DNA of 64,000 nucleotides from contig NZ_VNHS01000002.1 of assembly GCF_008124765.1 (NCBI RefSeq), forward strand, positions 186,001-250,000, in the 5' to 3' direction. Position 1 is the stretch's first letter. Each line of letters starts with the position of its first letter. The notes below the pieces were generated by a model. That model saw nothing but the letters and a program-made list of their open reading frames with translations. It was not told the origin of the DNA and made no database searches. This DNA is from Paenibacillus methanolicus (GTDB lineage: Bacteria > Bacillota > Bacilli > Paenibacillales > Paenibacillaceae). A program made the translations under genes and the position numbers. Positions 7,611 to 17,131 of this stretch are shown piece after piece.

Positions 7611-8375
7611 TTAGAAGTCGTTGTAATGCGCCGTGAAGGAATCGTAGTTGATCTCCTCGTCCGGCGTGTTGCGCAACTCGATTATGTAGTCAAAAGTGCT
7701 GTAATCGTAAGCGGATTCCTTTACGAAAATATCGGGATGCTCGATCACCTTCGTGGATGGCATTGCCATAATTTCCTGCAGCAGCGCGTAATGCTTCTCA
7801 TTGGAACGTACCGTACTGACGATGCCGTCAATGATGAAGATGTTGTTTGGTGTCATCTCTTCCTCCGACAGCTGGCTGCGGACCGTCTGGCGAAGCAAAG
7901 TCGAAGAGACGAACGTCCAACGCTTGTTGGAGCAGACCGATCCCGCGATGATCGACTCGGTCTTACCGACGCGCGGCATACCGCGCAGACCGATCACTTG
8001 ATTGCCTTCCCGCTTGAATACTTCGCCCAAGAAATCGACAAGCAAGCCTAACTCGTCGCGCGTAAATCGGAATGTCTTCCTGTCATCGGAATCTCGTTCT
8101 ATGTAACGACCGTGACGGACGGCCAAAATATCAACCAGACGCGGCGAACGCAGCTTCGTGACGGTGATGTTCTCCACCTTCTGGAGCATGCGGCCCAAAA
8201 TTTCGATTTTCTCTTCGTCGTTCGTCTGCAGCAGCATGCCGCGCGTGCGGTTCTCCACCCCGTTGATCGTCAAGATGTTGACTTCCAGCATGCCGAGCAA
8301 GGAAGCGATATCGCCAAGCAAGCCTGGCCGGTTCTTATGTATCTTATATTCCATATACCACTGTTTATACTCCAT
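7611..8375 (-). CDS. ymfK: YmfK family protein (ACT-like domain plus P-loop-like region, DUF3388)
   Basis: Function not established. The N-terminal ~75 residues look like an ACT ligand-binding domain (KNRPGLLGDIASLLGMLEVNILTINGV). The rest carries a nucleotide-loop-like GMPRVGKTES near residues 133-142 and an acidic IFIIDGIVS that could act as Walker B. The length of 254 residues fits the family. I start at ATG 8375 (MEYKQWYMEYK), with GAGG six bases upstream; the longer frame lacks a site. A promoter-like pair at 8438-8466 precedes it, and rodZ follows 18 bases after its stop. Confidence 0.88.
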   Translation of the reverse strand: MEYKQWYMEYKIHKNRPGLLGDIASLLGMLEVNILTINGVENRTRGMLLQTNDEEKIEILGRMLQKVENITVTKLRSPRLVDILAVRHGRYIERDSDDRKTFRFTRDELGLLVDFLGEVFKREGNQVIGLRGMPRVGKTESIIAGSVCSNKRWTFVSSTLLRQTVRSQLSEEEMTPNNIFIIDGIVSTVRSNEKHYALLQEIMAMPSTKVIEHPDIFVKESAYDYSTFDYIIELRNTPDEEINYDSFTAHYNDF

Positions 8376-8437
8376 GAGACACCTCGTCAAGGGAATCGGC
8401 CCCTTGCTTCCTTCATTATGTTGCGGTTCGAAAGATT

Positions 8438-8466
8438 ATTCTACAATATTCGCCAAACTCCTGCAA
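8438..8466 (-). promoter_or_regulatory. Probable sigma-A promoter for ymfK-rodZ
   Basis: On the minus strand TTGCAG (8466-8461), a 17-base spacer, then TAGAAT (8443-8438). It lies between the ymfJ terminator and ymfK. Confidence 0.6.
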
Positions 8467-8486
8467 CGGCGATCAGAAATATTGCA

Positions 8487-8513
8487 GAAAAGCCTCCCTG
8501 AACCGGAGGCTTT
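8487..8513 (-). terminator. Terminator after ymfJ
   Basis: Minus-strand hairpin AAAGCCTCC - GGTTCA - GGGAGGCTTTT, with the T-run at the low-coordinate end. Confidence 0.8.
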
Positions 8514-8532
8514 CCGCAAATGGCGCCAGTTG

Positions 8533-8778
8533 TTAATTGACCAACTTCACCATCAGCCTTGCAATCGTTTTTTTCTCTTCTTCATTGCCTACATCCCAAA
8601 TTTCTTTAAGGATGCGCTGCTCTTCATTCTTCGGATCGACGCGCTCGTCAAGGAAAGAACCGATCTCGAAAGCCAGGTTCGAAATTGTCTCTTCATTCAG
8701 GCCCATCTTCTTGGCTTGCTCGACGCGGTCGGACAAGAACTGTTTCCAAGTGTCGAAATTCGTCAGTACAGTTGTCAT
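8533..8778 (-). CDS. ymfJ: YmfJ family protein (DUF3243)
   Basis: Small acidic, helical cytoplasmic protein of 81 residues. It matches the DUF3243 pattern TNFDTWKQFLSDRVEQAKKMG and ends with KKTIARLMVKLV. No function is known. The ATG at 8778 follows a GGAGG site. It sits between the EF-P reductase gene ymfI and ymfK, the same place as in B. subtilis, and ends in a clear terminator, so it closes the ymfF-ymfH-ymfI group. Confidence 0.9.
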   Translation of the reverse strand: MTTVLTNFDTWKQFLSDRVEQAKKMGLNEETISNLAFEIGSFLDERVDPKNEEQRILKEIWDVGNEEEKKTIARLMVKLVN

Positions 8779-8915
8779 TGTCTGAGGCCCTCCTTAGCGT
8801 TTGACCGTTAACCGGCAACAGTCGTATTGTGCGCGCATAAGGGTTCTCTTATACGACGACGCGGCTTGTCCAAAAGTTTCATGCGCGGCGAAAAAAGCAG
8901 CGAGTGCGAACCATG

Positions 8916-9665
8916 TTAGGTTAACCATCCGCCGTTCGGACTTATGATCTGCCCCGTAATATAGGATGATTCCGGAAGCGAAAGAAAATAAACGAGCGAA
9001 GCGATTTCTTCCGGCTGCGCGAACCGGCCGAGCGGAATTTCCGATTCGAGCGCCTCTTTCTCCCCTGCGTCCAAGTTATCCAACATGACCGTTTCGACGG
9101 CCCCCGGAGCAACGGCATTCACCGTTACGCCCGACGGAGCCAGCTCCTTGGCGAGCGCCTTCGTGAACGCGTTCATGCCGCCTTTGGTCGTGGAGTACAG
9201 TACTTCGCAGGAAGCGCCAGACATCCCCCAGATGGAAGAAACGTTGATAATTCGTCCATACCGTTGGGCGATCATCGAGGGCATGAACATTTGGGTGCTC
9301 AAGAACATGCCCTTCAAATTAACCGCCATGACATCATCCCATTCGTGTTCCGTTACATCGGCGAGCATTCCGTAATGAGCGATCCCCGCATTGTTGACGA
9401 GAATGTCCGGAACCATGCCTGCCGCCTCCAACTTCTCGCGCATTCGCAACAGTTGTTCCTTCGAACGCATGTCGGCGGCAACGGTCATGACGTTCGTGGC
9501 CCCCATTCGCATGCAACTGCGGGCGGTCTCATTGGCGGCTTCATGCGACTGCATATAATGAATGACGACGTTCATGGACTCGGCCGCGAAGCGCCGCGCG
9601 ATGGCGGCGCCGATTCCGCGGCTTCCCCCGGTCACAAGAACCGTCATTTCCTTCAATGGTTTCAA
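8916..9665 (-). CDS. ymfI: EF-P 5-aminopentanone reductase (SDR family, YmfI)
   Basis: Short-chain dehydrogenase that in B. subtilis reduces the 5-aminopentanone group on elongation factor P to 5-aminopentanol, a modification needed for swarming. It shows the Rossmann motif TGGSRGIG, NNAG, catalytic Ser in NVSS, and YSTTK with Tyr and Lys. The end TGQIISPNGGW is normal for SDRs. I start at TTG 9665, which overlaps the stop of ymfH as TTGA and has AAGGA six bases upstream (249 residues). The internal ATG lies only two bases from its AAGGA and is less likely. The specific substrate is inferred from synteny with the two M16 genes. Confidence 0.88.
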   Translation of the reverse strand: MKPLKEMTVLVTGGSRGIGAAIARRFAAESMNVVIHYMQSHEAANETARSCMRMGATNVMTVAADMRSKEQLLRMREKLEAAGMVPDILVNNAGIAHYGMLADVTEHEWDDVMAVNLKGMFLSTQMFMPSMIAQRYGRIINVSSIWGMSGASCEVLYSTTKGGMNAFTKALAKELAPSGVTVNAVAPGAVETVMLDNLDAGEKEALESEIPLGRFAQPEEIASLVYFLSLPESSYITGQIISPNGGWLT

Positions 9666-10948
9666 GCAGGGTCCTTCGAGACGATCGAGACGGCCATGAG
9701 ATCCCAACTAAAGTGTTCCCGCAGCCGCGCGTTGGCTTCGTCGAGCGTAATCGCTTCGTACACCGGGACCAGCTTGAATAGATCCGCGCCGCGGAACCGA
9801 TAACGGGTAAATTCGCCGGCGATGGCTTCCGGGGAATTCAGAAGCCGGAGATAACTGCCGATTTTTTTGCGTTTGGTCCGCTCGAACGCGGCTTCGCTCA
9901 GTCCATTCGCTTGCGCTTCCTCAATCGCCGAGCGTAATCGGGTCAATAGCGCCTCTGGATCTTTGGTTTCTCCGCCGATCACGGAGAACGCGTAATCCTC
10001 GGCGCTGTTAAATTCATGGCCGAACGAATCCGAGATCAGATTGTCGTCGTACAGCGCATGGTAGATCGGCGAGCTTGATCCGAGCAGCGTGTCGAGCATC
10101 AACTTGGTCGCGACCTCGGTACGAAGCAGCGCCTCGGATGCGAGCGGCGCCCGGTTCTCCTTGAACCCGAATAACACTTTCGGAAGCGACACCGGAAGCT
10201 GCGCGGTTTTGCGCGGCGTGCGCACCGCTTCGGGCTCCGCGTCGATGAAGCGTTTGATCTCCCCCTGCGCTTCGAACTGCTTGGCAGCCTGATTGCGGCG
10301 GACGAGCTCCATCACCTTCTCCGGATCGACGCCGCCTACGATGAACAGGAACATATTCGACGGATGATAGAACGTCTCGTAACAGCTGTACAAGGTCTCC
10401 TTCGTAATCTTCCCGATCGACTCGGCCGTCCCCGCGATATCGATATGAATCGGATGCTTCTGGTAGAGGGCGTCGATCAGGCCGAAGTAGACGCGCCAGT
10501 CGGCATTATCCCGGTACATGTTGATTTCCTGCTCGATGATGCCTTTTTCCTTCTCCACGTTCTCGTCGGTAAAATACGGGCTTTGGACGAAGTTAATTAG
10601 CGTCTCGAGGTTAGCTTCAATCTGTTCGGTAGCCGAAAAGAGATATACCGTCCGGTCAAATGTCGTATAGGCATTGGCCGATGCTCCCTGGGAAGCGAAC
10701 GTGGCGAAAATATCGCCCGTCGGCTCTTCGAACATTTTGTGCTCCAAGAAATGCGCTATGCCGTCCGGCACCGAAATTTGTTGTTCGCCTCCAACCGCGA
10801 AACGATTATCGATAGAACCGTAACGGGTCGAGAACGTTGCATAGGTTTTGCTGAATCCATCTTTCGGAAGCACGACGACTTCAAGACCGTTCGGCAGCAC
10901 TTCGCGGTAGATCGTCTCCTGAACGCCAGGATAAGCGAGTTTCTCCAT
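9662..10948 (-). CDS. ymfH: M16 family metallopeptidase YmfH (EF-P modification associated)
   Basis: Pitrilysin-like protein of 428 residues with the inverted zinc motif HxxEH intact (H66, E69, H70 in HFLEHKMF) and the distal Glu in EKEKGIIEQEI. In B. subtilis ymfH and its partner ymfF are linked to the final steps of EF-P modification. This is the subunit with metal ligands; its neighbour lacks them, the usual active/inactive M16 heterodimer arrangement. It starts at ATG 10948, two bases after the ymfF stop, and overlaps ymfI, so the three are one transcription unit. Confidence 0.9.
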   Translation of the reverse strand: MEKLAYPGVQETIYREVLPNGLEVVVLPKDGFSKTYATFSTRYGSIDNRFAVGGEQQISVPDGIAHFLEHKMFEEPTGDIFATFASQGASANAYTTFDRTVYLFSATEQIEANLETLINFVQSPYFTDENVEKEKGIIEQEINMYRDNADWRVYFGLIDALYQKHPIHIDIAGTAESIGKITKETLYSCYETFYHPSNMFLFIVGGVDPEKVMELVRRNQAAKQFEAQGEIKRFIDAEPEAVRTPRKTAQLPVSLPKVLFGFKENRAPLASEALLRTEVATKLMLDTLLGSSSPIYHALYDDNLISDSFGHEFNSAEDYAFSVIGGETKDPEALLTRLRSAIEEAQANGLSEAAFERTKRKKIGSYLRLLNSPEAIAGEFTRYRFRGADLFKLVPVYEAITLDEANARLREHFSWDLMAVSIVSKDPA

Positions 10949-10950
10949 GC

Positions 10951-12231
10951 TTACGCCTCCTTTCCGTCTCGCAAGAAATAGATGGTATCCAGCTCGGTCT
11001 TGCGCGCCACGGCGGCGATTTGCTCATTGGTAACCGCCTGTACCTGCCGCAGCAGTTCTTCGGCGCTCCGGTCGCGTCCGCTCAGTACCGAATTGAAGTC
11101 GTAAGCGATCATTTCGCCCGCCGAATCCTGCAACTCGCGCAGATGGTTCGCGATCATCGCTTTCGTTTGGCTCGTCTCGAGCTCGCTGTAGTTGCCTGCG
11201 CGCATGCTCTCGAGCTGTTCTTGAATAATCGCGGTCGCTTTCTCGAAATTACCGATCTCGATCCCGGATTGTATCGTGCAAATGCCTTTATGCCCATCCA
11301 AACGAGACGCCGCGTAATACGCGAGACTTGCCTTCTCCCGCACGTTCAGGAACAACTTGGAATGAGGGTAGCCCCCCAAGATACCGTTAAAAAGCAATGC
11401 GGCTGGATAATCATCGTCTGCATATGTCGTATGCGTCCGCAGTCCCATGTTCAGCTTGCCCTGATTTACTTCCATCCGTTCAATAACGGTGTTGACTTCG
11501 CTTACATGCCGGGGATCGGACGATTTGGAATAACCCGCCGGTTCGCCTTGCGGGATGCGGAAGGCGCTTGCGACAAGCTGCTCGACCTCCGCAAGCGTAG
11601 TGTCGCCGACAACGTAAAGATCGAATGCGGCGGTCGACAGCCAGCGCTGGTATTGTTCGGTTAAGGAGGCGGGCGTTATGGACGCGATATCGGCGCGTTG
11701 ACCCAAGGCATGCAGCCGATACGGTTCGCCTGCGCACATCTCTTCGATGCAGCGTTCGGCCGCATAGCGGATTTTATCGTTCACGATCGCTTCCAGCCGT
11801 TTATTCAGCGTATCTTTCTCCGCTTCCACGTATTTATCGCGGAACAATCCGTTCTCAAGCGCGGGCGCCGTCACGACCTCGCCGAGCAGTTTGAGCGATT
11901 CCGCCAGCAACGGCTGATCGGCGGATACGAATTTATCATTGATGACATCCATGCGGAATTGCACGATCTGCGCGTCCCCGCGCTTATACACGTCAAAGCC
12001 GAAGCCGGCACCGTATAAATCGTCAAGCCGTTCGCGGAATGCAATCGTCTCCGGCGTCTTCTCCGTTCCCCGGCGAAGCACGAAAGGAATGAGCGCCGTC
12101 TCGGTGACGGTCTCTTCCGCTAGCGGCAAGCCTGCAAATAGTGATATGGAGAATGTCTTGAATCGTTCCGTAGGCAGCACATGCATACGAATCCGATTGA
12201 GTTGTCCTCGTTCAAACCGGGCTTTGGTCAC
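10951..12231 (-). CDS. ymfF: M16 family protein YmfF, zinc site absent
   Basis: Pitrilysin-fold protein of 426 residues. The expected HxxEH is missing: the aligned region reads LIPFVLRRGTEKTPE, so it is probably a non-catalytic partner that helps hold substrate for YmfH. The second-domain motif NGILGGYPHSKLFLNVREKASLAYYAAS, typical of M16 R/Y residues, is present. It starts at GTG 12231 with AGGGG upstream and is followed two bases after its stop by ymfH. The role in EF-P modification is known from B. subtilis; here it is inferred. Confidence 0.88.
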   Translation of the reverse strand: MTKARFERGQLNRIRMHVLPTERFKTFSISLFAGLPLAEETVTETALIPFVLRRGTEKTPETIAFRERLDDLYGAGFGFDVYKRGDAQIVQFRMDVINDKFVSADQPLLAESLKLLGEVVTAPALENGLFRDKYVEAEKDTLNKRLEAIVNDKIRYAAERCIEEMCAGEPYRLHALGQRADIASITPASLTEQYQRWLSTAAFDLYVVGDTTLAEVEQLVASAFRIPQGEPAGYSKSSDPRHVSEVNTVIERMEVNQGKLNMGLRTHTTYADDDYPAALLFNGILGGYPHSKLFLNVREKASLAYYAASRLDGHKGICTIQSGIEIGNFEKATAIIQEQLESMRAGNYSELETSQTKAMIANHLRELQDSAGEMIAYDFNSVLSGRDRSAEELLRQVQAVTNEQIAAVARKTELDTIYFLRDGKEA

Positions 12232-12323
12232 GATTCCCGCATCCCCTTCCGTTCGAATTATAGCCTGCGCATCATAGTCAATCTATTCCAGGTTCATGGA
12301 ATCTATTCCATTCTACCTGAATG

Positions 12324-12359
12324 GAAATGGAAGAAGCAACCCGCTTGGCGGGCTGCTTC
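12324..12359 (-). terminator. Terminator after sleB
   Basis: Minus-strand GAAGCAGCCCGC - CAA - GCGGGTTGCTTC (12359-12333) with a loose pyrimidine tail (TTCCATTTCC). The stem is strong but the T-run is poor. Confidence 0.6.
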
Positions 12360-12370
12360 AGCTTAAGCGG

Positions 12371-13186
12371 CTACATGCAAAAAATATGTTTGCCGATCGT
12401 TTTCACTTGTGGCCGGGACCAAATCCATTTGCTGGTTGCGGTATCCGGATTGAAGTAATATATGCAGCCTCCGGTCGGATCCCAGCCGTTAATCGCGTCC
12501 TGCACGGCTTTGCGCGCGCGCTCGTTCGGCGTCAGCCAAATTTGGCCGTCCGCCACGGCCGTAAAGGCGCCCGGCTGAAAGATAACCCCCGAGATCGTAT
12601 TCGGGAAGCTAGGCGACTTCAGCCTGTTGAGGATAACGGCGGCGACCGCGACCTGCCCTTCGTACAGTTCGCCGCGCGCTTCGCCGTAAACGGCGTTCGC
12701 CATCAGCTTGAGGTCGTTCTCCGACAATCCAAGGCGGTTCGATTTGCTGAGCGTCGTCGCCGGTCCCGTCGATTCCGCGACCGGGCGCGAAGCCGTACCG
12801 CCCGAGGCTCCCGTTCCCGTCGAGCCGGTCCCCGCCTTCCGCGGCAACTCCGCGGCCGTAGGCTTGTAACTCTTCGTCGCTTCCCACAGCTTCAGCTTCG
12901 TCTTCGATTCGACGATCCCGTCGGATTTCAAGCCGAATTTCCACTGAAACCAGGTGACGGCGTTTTTTGTTTTCGCCCCGAAGTCTCCGTCGACTTTGCC
13001 GTCGAAGAACCCCAAATACTTCAGTCGGCCTTGCAGTTCATAGACGTCCTTGCCCGAAGAGCCGAGCTTCAAGGTGGCATTGCTAAACGTTTCGGCGGTC
13101 TTCCCGCCTCCTGCATGCCTGAGCGTGAACGCACCGAACAACAGAAGGACGATGACCAAGGTCACCGTAATTAAACGATTTCTCAT
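12371..13186 (-). CDS. sleB: Spore cortex-lytic enzyme SleB
   Basis: Germination lytic transglycosylase that attacks muramic-delta-lactam cortex peptidoglycan. It has a signal peptide or anchor (residues 5-22), a peptidoglycan-binding domain at about 40-103 (LGSSGKDVYELQGRLKYLGFF), a Gly/Ser/Thr linker near 118-148, and a C-terminal Hydrolase_2 domain from about 160 with the catalytic Glu in YGEARGE (E169) and CIYYFNPDTA. The length of 271 residues is normal. A sigma-G-type promoter stands upstream at 13244-13273. The usual partner ypeB is not adjacent; the neighbours are spoIIIE and ymfF. Confidence 0.92.
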   Translation of the reverse strand: MRNRLITVTLVIVLLLFGAFTLRHAGGGKTAETFSNATLKLGSSGKDVYELQGRLKYLGFFDGKVDGDFGAKTKNAVTWFQWKFGLKSDGIVESKTKLKLWEATKSYKPTAAELPRKAGTGSTGTGASGGTASRPVAESTGPATTLSKSNRLGLSENDLKLMANAVYGEARGELYEGQVAVAAVILNRLKSPSFPNTISGVIFQPGAFTAVADGQIWLTPNERARKAVQDAINGWDPTGGCIYYFNPDTATSKWIWSRPQVKTIGKHIFCM

Positions 13187-13243
13187 CCTTAGGATCTGCC
13201 TTTCCCTTGCTAGTGGATTCTAAAGGAGCAAGCAAGCTACCTG

Positions 13244-13273
13244 TAGTATGAGAAATCATTCTTCCTTCTATGC
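13244..13273 (-). promoter_or_regulatory. Probable sigma-G promoter for sleB
   Basis: On the minus strand GCATA (13273-13269), an 18-base spacer, then CATACTA (13250-13244). This fits the forespore sigma-G pattern and lies between the spoIIIE stop and sleB. sleB is a known sigma-G gene in B. subtilis. Confidence 0.65.
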
Positions 13274-13285
13274 ATGGATTTGGAT

Positions 13286-15964
13286 CTAGGAGCTGATCTT
13301 TCCGGCATCGTATTGATCCAAACTCATAAGCACTTCGCGCGGTTTGCTTCCCTCGTACGGGCCGATGACGGATTTCGCCTCCATCTGGTCAATTAGGCGA
13401 GCCGCGCGATTATATCCTACCCGCATCCGGCGCTGCAGCAGCGAAACGGAAGCCTGCTTGGCCTCGAGCACGATGCGGACGGCTTGATCGAACAGCTCGT
13501 CCAGCTGTTCGTTCTGCTCGGAATCGGATTCATCCAACTCCGGCACAAGATCTTCTTTGTACTCTGCCTCCGCTTGGCCTCGCGAGAAATTCACGACCGC
13601 TTCAACTTCCGCGTCGGAGAGAAAGGCGCCTTGCACCCGGATCGGCTTCGACATGCCGACCGGCAGGAACAGCATGTCGCCGCGTCCCAGCAGCTTCTCC
13701 GCGCCTACCATGTCCAGAATCGTCCGGGAATCGACCTGCGAAGATACCCCGAATGCGATGCGGGACGGGATGTTCGCCTTGATGACGCCGGTAATGACGT
13801 CGACGGACGGACGCTGGGTCGCGATAATCAAGTGGATACCGGCCGCGCGCGCCATCTGCGCCAGCCGCGTAATCGCATCCTCCACATCCCCCGCCGCAAC
13901 CATCATCAGGTCCGCGAGCTCGTCCACGATGACGACGATGAAAGGCAGAACCGCGGCCGGATTGTCGGCCATGAGCGTGTTGTAGCCCTCGATATTCCGC
14001 GTGCCGGATTTGGAGAACAGCTCGTAGCGCTTCTCCATCTCGACGACGATTTTCTTGAGCGCGAGCGAAGCGCGTCTCGGATCGGTTACGACCGGCGCGA
14101 GCAAATGCGGAATGCCGTTGTACATATTCAACTCGACCATTTTCGGGTCGATCATAAGGAACTTCACTTCGTCCGGTCGCGCCTTGTACAAAATGCTCGT
14201 AATGATGCCGTTAATGCAAACCGATTTACCCGAACCTGTGGCGCCCGCCACGAGCAAATGCGGCATCTTCGCGAGATTGCCCACGATCGGCTGCCCCGAG
14301 ATATCTCGGCCGAACGCGATGGAAAGTCGAGCATTCACTCCTTGGAACGAAGGCGTCTCCATCACTTCCCGCATCGTGACGACGGAAACCTCCATGTTCG
14401 GAACTTCGATACCGATAGCGGACTTGCCGGGGATCGGCGCTTCCATCCGAATATCCTTCGCCGCCAACGCGAGCGCGATATCGTCGGTGAGACCGACGAT
14501 TCGGCTAACCTTCACCCCCGTGGCAGGCTGGACTTCATAGCGGGTAACGGCGGGACCGCGCACGACGTCGAGCACTTTCGCCTTGACGCCGAAACTCTCC
14601 AAGGTCGCCTCCAGCTTCCGCCTAGCGTCATTTGCTTCCAGACCTTCTCCGCCGCGGCCCCCGCCAGACGGCTTGGACAACAAGGAGAACGGCGGCAGCT
14701 GGTATGGCTTCTTCACAGGTAAAGGTCTAATCAGCTCCGGCTGAATATTCGAGTCATCCGCCGCAAGCGCAGGACTATCGAGCAACGGTGAGCGGGCCGA
14801 CGGCTGCGTTCCCTCATGAAGTTCGTTCTCTTCGGCATCTTCTCGATAGTCGTCCAGTTCATCCAATTGATCGCCGGGCTCGTTCCCGACAAGCGGCCAG
14901 GCGGTATCAGCGGCTGGACCCAGGTTCGCTCCCGGCTGGCCGGCATCCTGTTGCCAGGGAAGCTTGTCAGAGTCCAGCGTCCCCTGTTCTTCCTCATCCT
15001 GCTGCGCGTAAGATTGCCAGCTTCCTACCTCGTCGTCGTCTTCGTCATCCTGCCATTGCGATGCAATCGGCACGGCTTTCTTCCGTCCCGGAGAAACAGA
15101 CCGCTCTTCTTCGATCATCCATTCATTGTCCGGTTCTGCGCCATCGCCCGTTGATGCCGGCTGTTCCGTGAACCAAGAGAAGAACGGAAGTTTCCTTCTC
15201 GGTCTCCGGGCAGGTTCGACTGGCAATTCCTCGTCATCATCGTCCAGATCATCGTCATCCAACAAGGTTGCAGCCGAAGTCGTGCCGCTCTTGGACGATT
15301 GCTTCGCGACGCGTCCGCCAGGGGGGAATAACTTTGCTCTTAGCAAGGAGAGCATGTGTCCGCCGCGTTTGCGCATGACGCCGGCGAGCTCGACGTAAGA
15401 TTTGCCCGTCATTAACATGATCGAGATGGCAAACATGACGACCATGACGAAACGAGAGCCAAAATAACCGAATAGCATGTAGAGCAGCGTATATTGGATG
15501 GCGCCCGCATACCCACCGCTGATGGCTTGACCCGCTACCGCAGTCTCGTCCGACGCCATCGCCGGGTCCGGATCCAGCAGAGCGGCTCTGACGTCGCTTC
15601 CGAGCTCCTTCAGTATAAACCCGGATGATAATCCACCGACAGGCTCGGTCTTCAGATCCATCATCGCCATGGAACTATACAGCGTCATGCCGAGCACGAA
15701 CAACAACAGCCCGCTCTTCCGGCTTGTCCACCCCGTCGGCCACGCGCGCTTCACCATGACGACCAGACCCACGTAAATGCCGACAAGTGCCAACACAAAA
15801 TAAAACTTGCCCAGCAGCAGACCGAACAGTTTCGACAACGAGCGTCCTACTGCGGCTTCGCCGGACAAGGCAATGACCGAAAGCGTAATGAGAAGAATGC
15901 CGTACACTTCATATTTAAGGCTCGTCCCGATCGAGCTTTTCTTTCGTTTTTTCCGTTTCGCCAC
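13286..15964 (-). CDS. spoIIIE: DNA translocase SpoIIIE/FtsK
   Basis: Septal ATPase that pumps the chromosome into the forespore. The N-terminus has about four membrane helices (residues ~20-170), then a long acidic, low-complexity linker of roughly 250 residues (poly-Asp/Glu tracts such as [11 protein letters not shown]), then the motor with Walker [11 protein letters not shown], Walker [14 protein letters not shown], and a C-terminal winged-helix gamma domain ([22 protein letters not shown]) that reads polar DNA signals. I choose GTG 15964 (892 residues), since the protein then begins [10 protein letters not shown] like B. subtilis SpoIIIE and GAGGTG precedes it. Longer starts lack support. 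Confidence 0.93.
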   Translation of the reverse strand: MAKRKKRKKSSIGTSLKYEVYGILLITLSVIALSGEAAVGRSLSKLFGLLLGKFYFVLALVGIYVGLVVMVKRAWPTGWTSRKSGLLLFVLGMTLYSSMAMMDLKTEPVGGLSSGFILKELGSDVRAALLDPDPAMASDETAVAGQAISGGYAGAIQYTLLYMLFGYFGSRFVMVVMFAISIMLMTGKSYVELAGVMRKRGGHMLSLLRAKLFPPGGRVAKQSSKSGTTSAATLLDDDDLDDDDEELPVEPARRPRRKLPFFSWFTEQPASTGDGAEPDNEWMIEEERSVSPGRKKAVPIASQWQDDEDDDEVGSWQSYAQQDEEEQGTLDSDKLPWQQDAGQPGANLGPAADTAWPLVGNEPGDQLDELDDYREDAEENELHEGTQPSARSPLLDSPALAADDSNIQPELIRPLPVKKPYQLPPFSLLSKPSGGGRGGEGLEANDARRKLEATLESFGVKAKVLDVVRGPAVTRYEVQPATGVKVSRIVGLTDDIALALAAKDIRMEAPIPGKSAIGIEVPNMEVSVVTMREVMETPSFQGVNARLSIAFGRDISGQPIVGNLAKMPHLLVAGATGSGKSVCINGIITSILYKARPDEVKFLMIDPKMVELNMYNGIPHLLAPVVTDPRRASLALKKIVVEMEKRYELFSKSGTRNIEGYNTLMADNPAAVLPFIVVIVDELADLMMVAAGDVEDAITRLAQMARAAGIHLIIATQRPSVDVITGVIKANIPSRIAFGVSSQVDSRTILDMVGAEKLLGRGDMLFLPVGMSKPIRVQGAFLSDAEVEAVVNFSRGQAEAEYKEDLVPELDESDSEQNEQLDELFDQAVRIVLEAKQASVSLLQRRMRVGYNRAARLIDQMEAKSVIGPYEGSKPREVLMSLDQYDAGKISS

Positions 15965-16031
15965 ATCCGTCACCTCTGGTTGCATTATACCATAGGTGGA
16001 CAAATGTTCCTATGCCGACCGAACACCGAAA

Positions 16032-16256
16032 TTAAGCTTGGGGAGCCGAATAGGCGATCATCGTGCCAGGTGAATACTGCGGGTTCAGATAAGCATCCAG
16101 CGGACATTCCAGTAAACGGACGATCTTCCCGATGCCCGGCGACATGGGCTCGACTTGCATCTTGATGTCGCCGATGACGATATCCACATATGGTCCCGGT
16201 TGCTCATTCATGCCGCTTAGCACAAGCTCGAGGGGCATGCTCGTATAGAGCGTCAT
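16032..16256 (-). CDS. ylzJ: YlzJ-like protein
   Basis: Small protein of 74 residues without known function, resembling B. subtilis YlzJ in opening ([15 protein letters not shown]) and place. It has no signal peptide or membrane helix. The ATG at 16256 overlaps the tepA stop as ATGA, so it is translationally coupled to tepA. The conserved middle ([28 protein letters not shown]) suggests a small beta-rich fold. Confidence 0.85.
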   Translation of the reverse strand: MTLYTSMPLELVLSGMNEQPGPYVDIVIGDIKMQVEPMSPGIGKIVRLLECPLDAYLNPQYSPGTMIAYSAPQA

Positions 16257-17005
16257 TGCGTAAGACCCCCCGGCGCTTTGCTCCGCTTATGCTCGTCGAT
16301 GAACCGATTCAGATCACGAAGCGCGTCTCCGATACCGCCAACCGCATCGATCAAACCGTGTTTGACGGCATCCGCCCCGATAACGGTCGTTCCGATATCG
16401 CGCGTCAGTTCCCCGGTTTTGAACATAAGTTCCTTGAATTTCTGTTCCGTAATATTCGAATGGGAAGTCACGAAACGCGTTACTCTCTCCTGCATCTTGT
16501 CCAAGTATTCGAACGTTTGCGGTACGCCGATGACAAGGCCGTTCAACCGGATCGGATGAATCGTCATCGTCGCCGTCTCTGCGATAAACGATTTGTTGGC
16601 AGACACGGCGATTGGCACGCCGATCGAATGGCCACCCCCAAGCACCAGCGTCACCGTCGGCTTCGTAAGCGACGAGATCATTTCCGCGATCGCCAAACCG
16701 GCTTCGACGTCACCGCCCACCGTGTTGAGCACGATCATAATGCCTTCGATCTTCGGATTCTGTTCAGCCGCGACTAATTGCGGAATGAGATGTTCGTATT
16801 TCGTGGTCTTGTTCTGCGGCGGCAGCACCAAATGCCCTTCCACCTGACCGATAATGGTCATACAGAAGATATTCGATTCGGATGCCGGCGTCATCGTTTG
16901 TCCTAATTGCTGAATGGTGTCGACGATCGGATTCGATGGCTTTTTCTCGCCTCCCTGTGGTTCGGGCTGCTCCGCTTTCTCATTCGTTGCTGCATATTCC
17001 CACAT
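16253..17005 (-). CDS. tepA: Translocation-enhancing protein TepA (ClpP-like)
   Basis: ClpP-fold protein of 250 residues; B. subtilis TepA was linked to export of secretory proteins and to a ClpP-like peptidase activity in the cytoplasm. The crotonase/ClpP core is visible: [23 protein letters not shown], then [14 protein letters not shown] with a candidate nucleophile Ser, and [10 protein letters not shown]. The ATG at 17005 has AGGAGG upstream. It is followed by overlapping ylzJ and then spoIIIE, as in B. subtilis. Confidence 0.9.
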   Translation of the reverse strand: MWEYAATNEKAEQPEPQGGEKKPSNPIVDTIQQLGQTMTPASESNIFCMTIIGQVEGHLVLPPQNKTTKYEHLIPQLVAAEQNPKIEGIMIVLNTVGGDVEAGLAIAEMISSLTKPTVTLVLGGGHSIGVPIAVSANKSFIAETATMTIHPIRLNGLVIGVPQTFEYLDKMQERVTRFVTSHSNITEQKFKELMFKTGELTRDIGTTVIGADAVKHGLIDAVGGIGDALRDLNRFIDEHKRSKAPGGLTQ

Positions 17006-17078
17006 TTCGGTTCCTCCTGTTTTATGAACTGTGCATAGTATGGGGTGAGGTACTGGAATTATACAGAGGAGGGAGAAA

Positions 17079-17126
17079 ATAAAAAGGCTCCTCCCTTCTC
17101 GCGAACAGCGATCAGGAAAGGAACCT
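17079..17126 (-). terminator. Terminator after RNase J gene
   Basis: Minus-strand AGGTTCCT (17126-17119) pairs with AGGAGCCT (17092-17085), followed by TTTTTATTTTC. Confidence 0.75.
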
Positions 17127-17131
17127 GGGAA

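Noticed and set aside
6684..8051. 455-codon open frame on the plus strand opposite rodZ and ymfK
   Set aside because: It spans two well-supported minus-strand genes and a gene boundary, and is rich in Arg, His, Val and Leu as expected from the complement of G/C-ending codons. No domain is visible.
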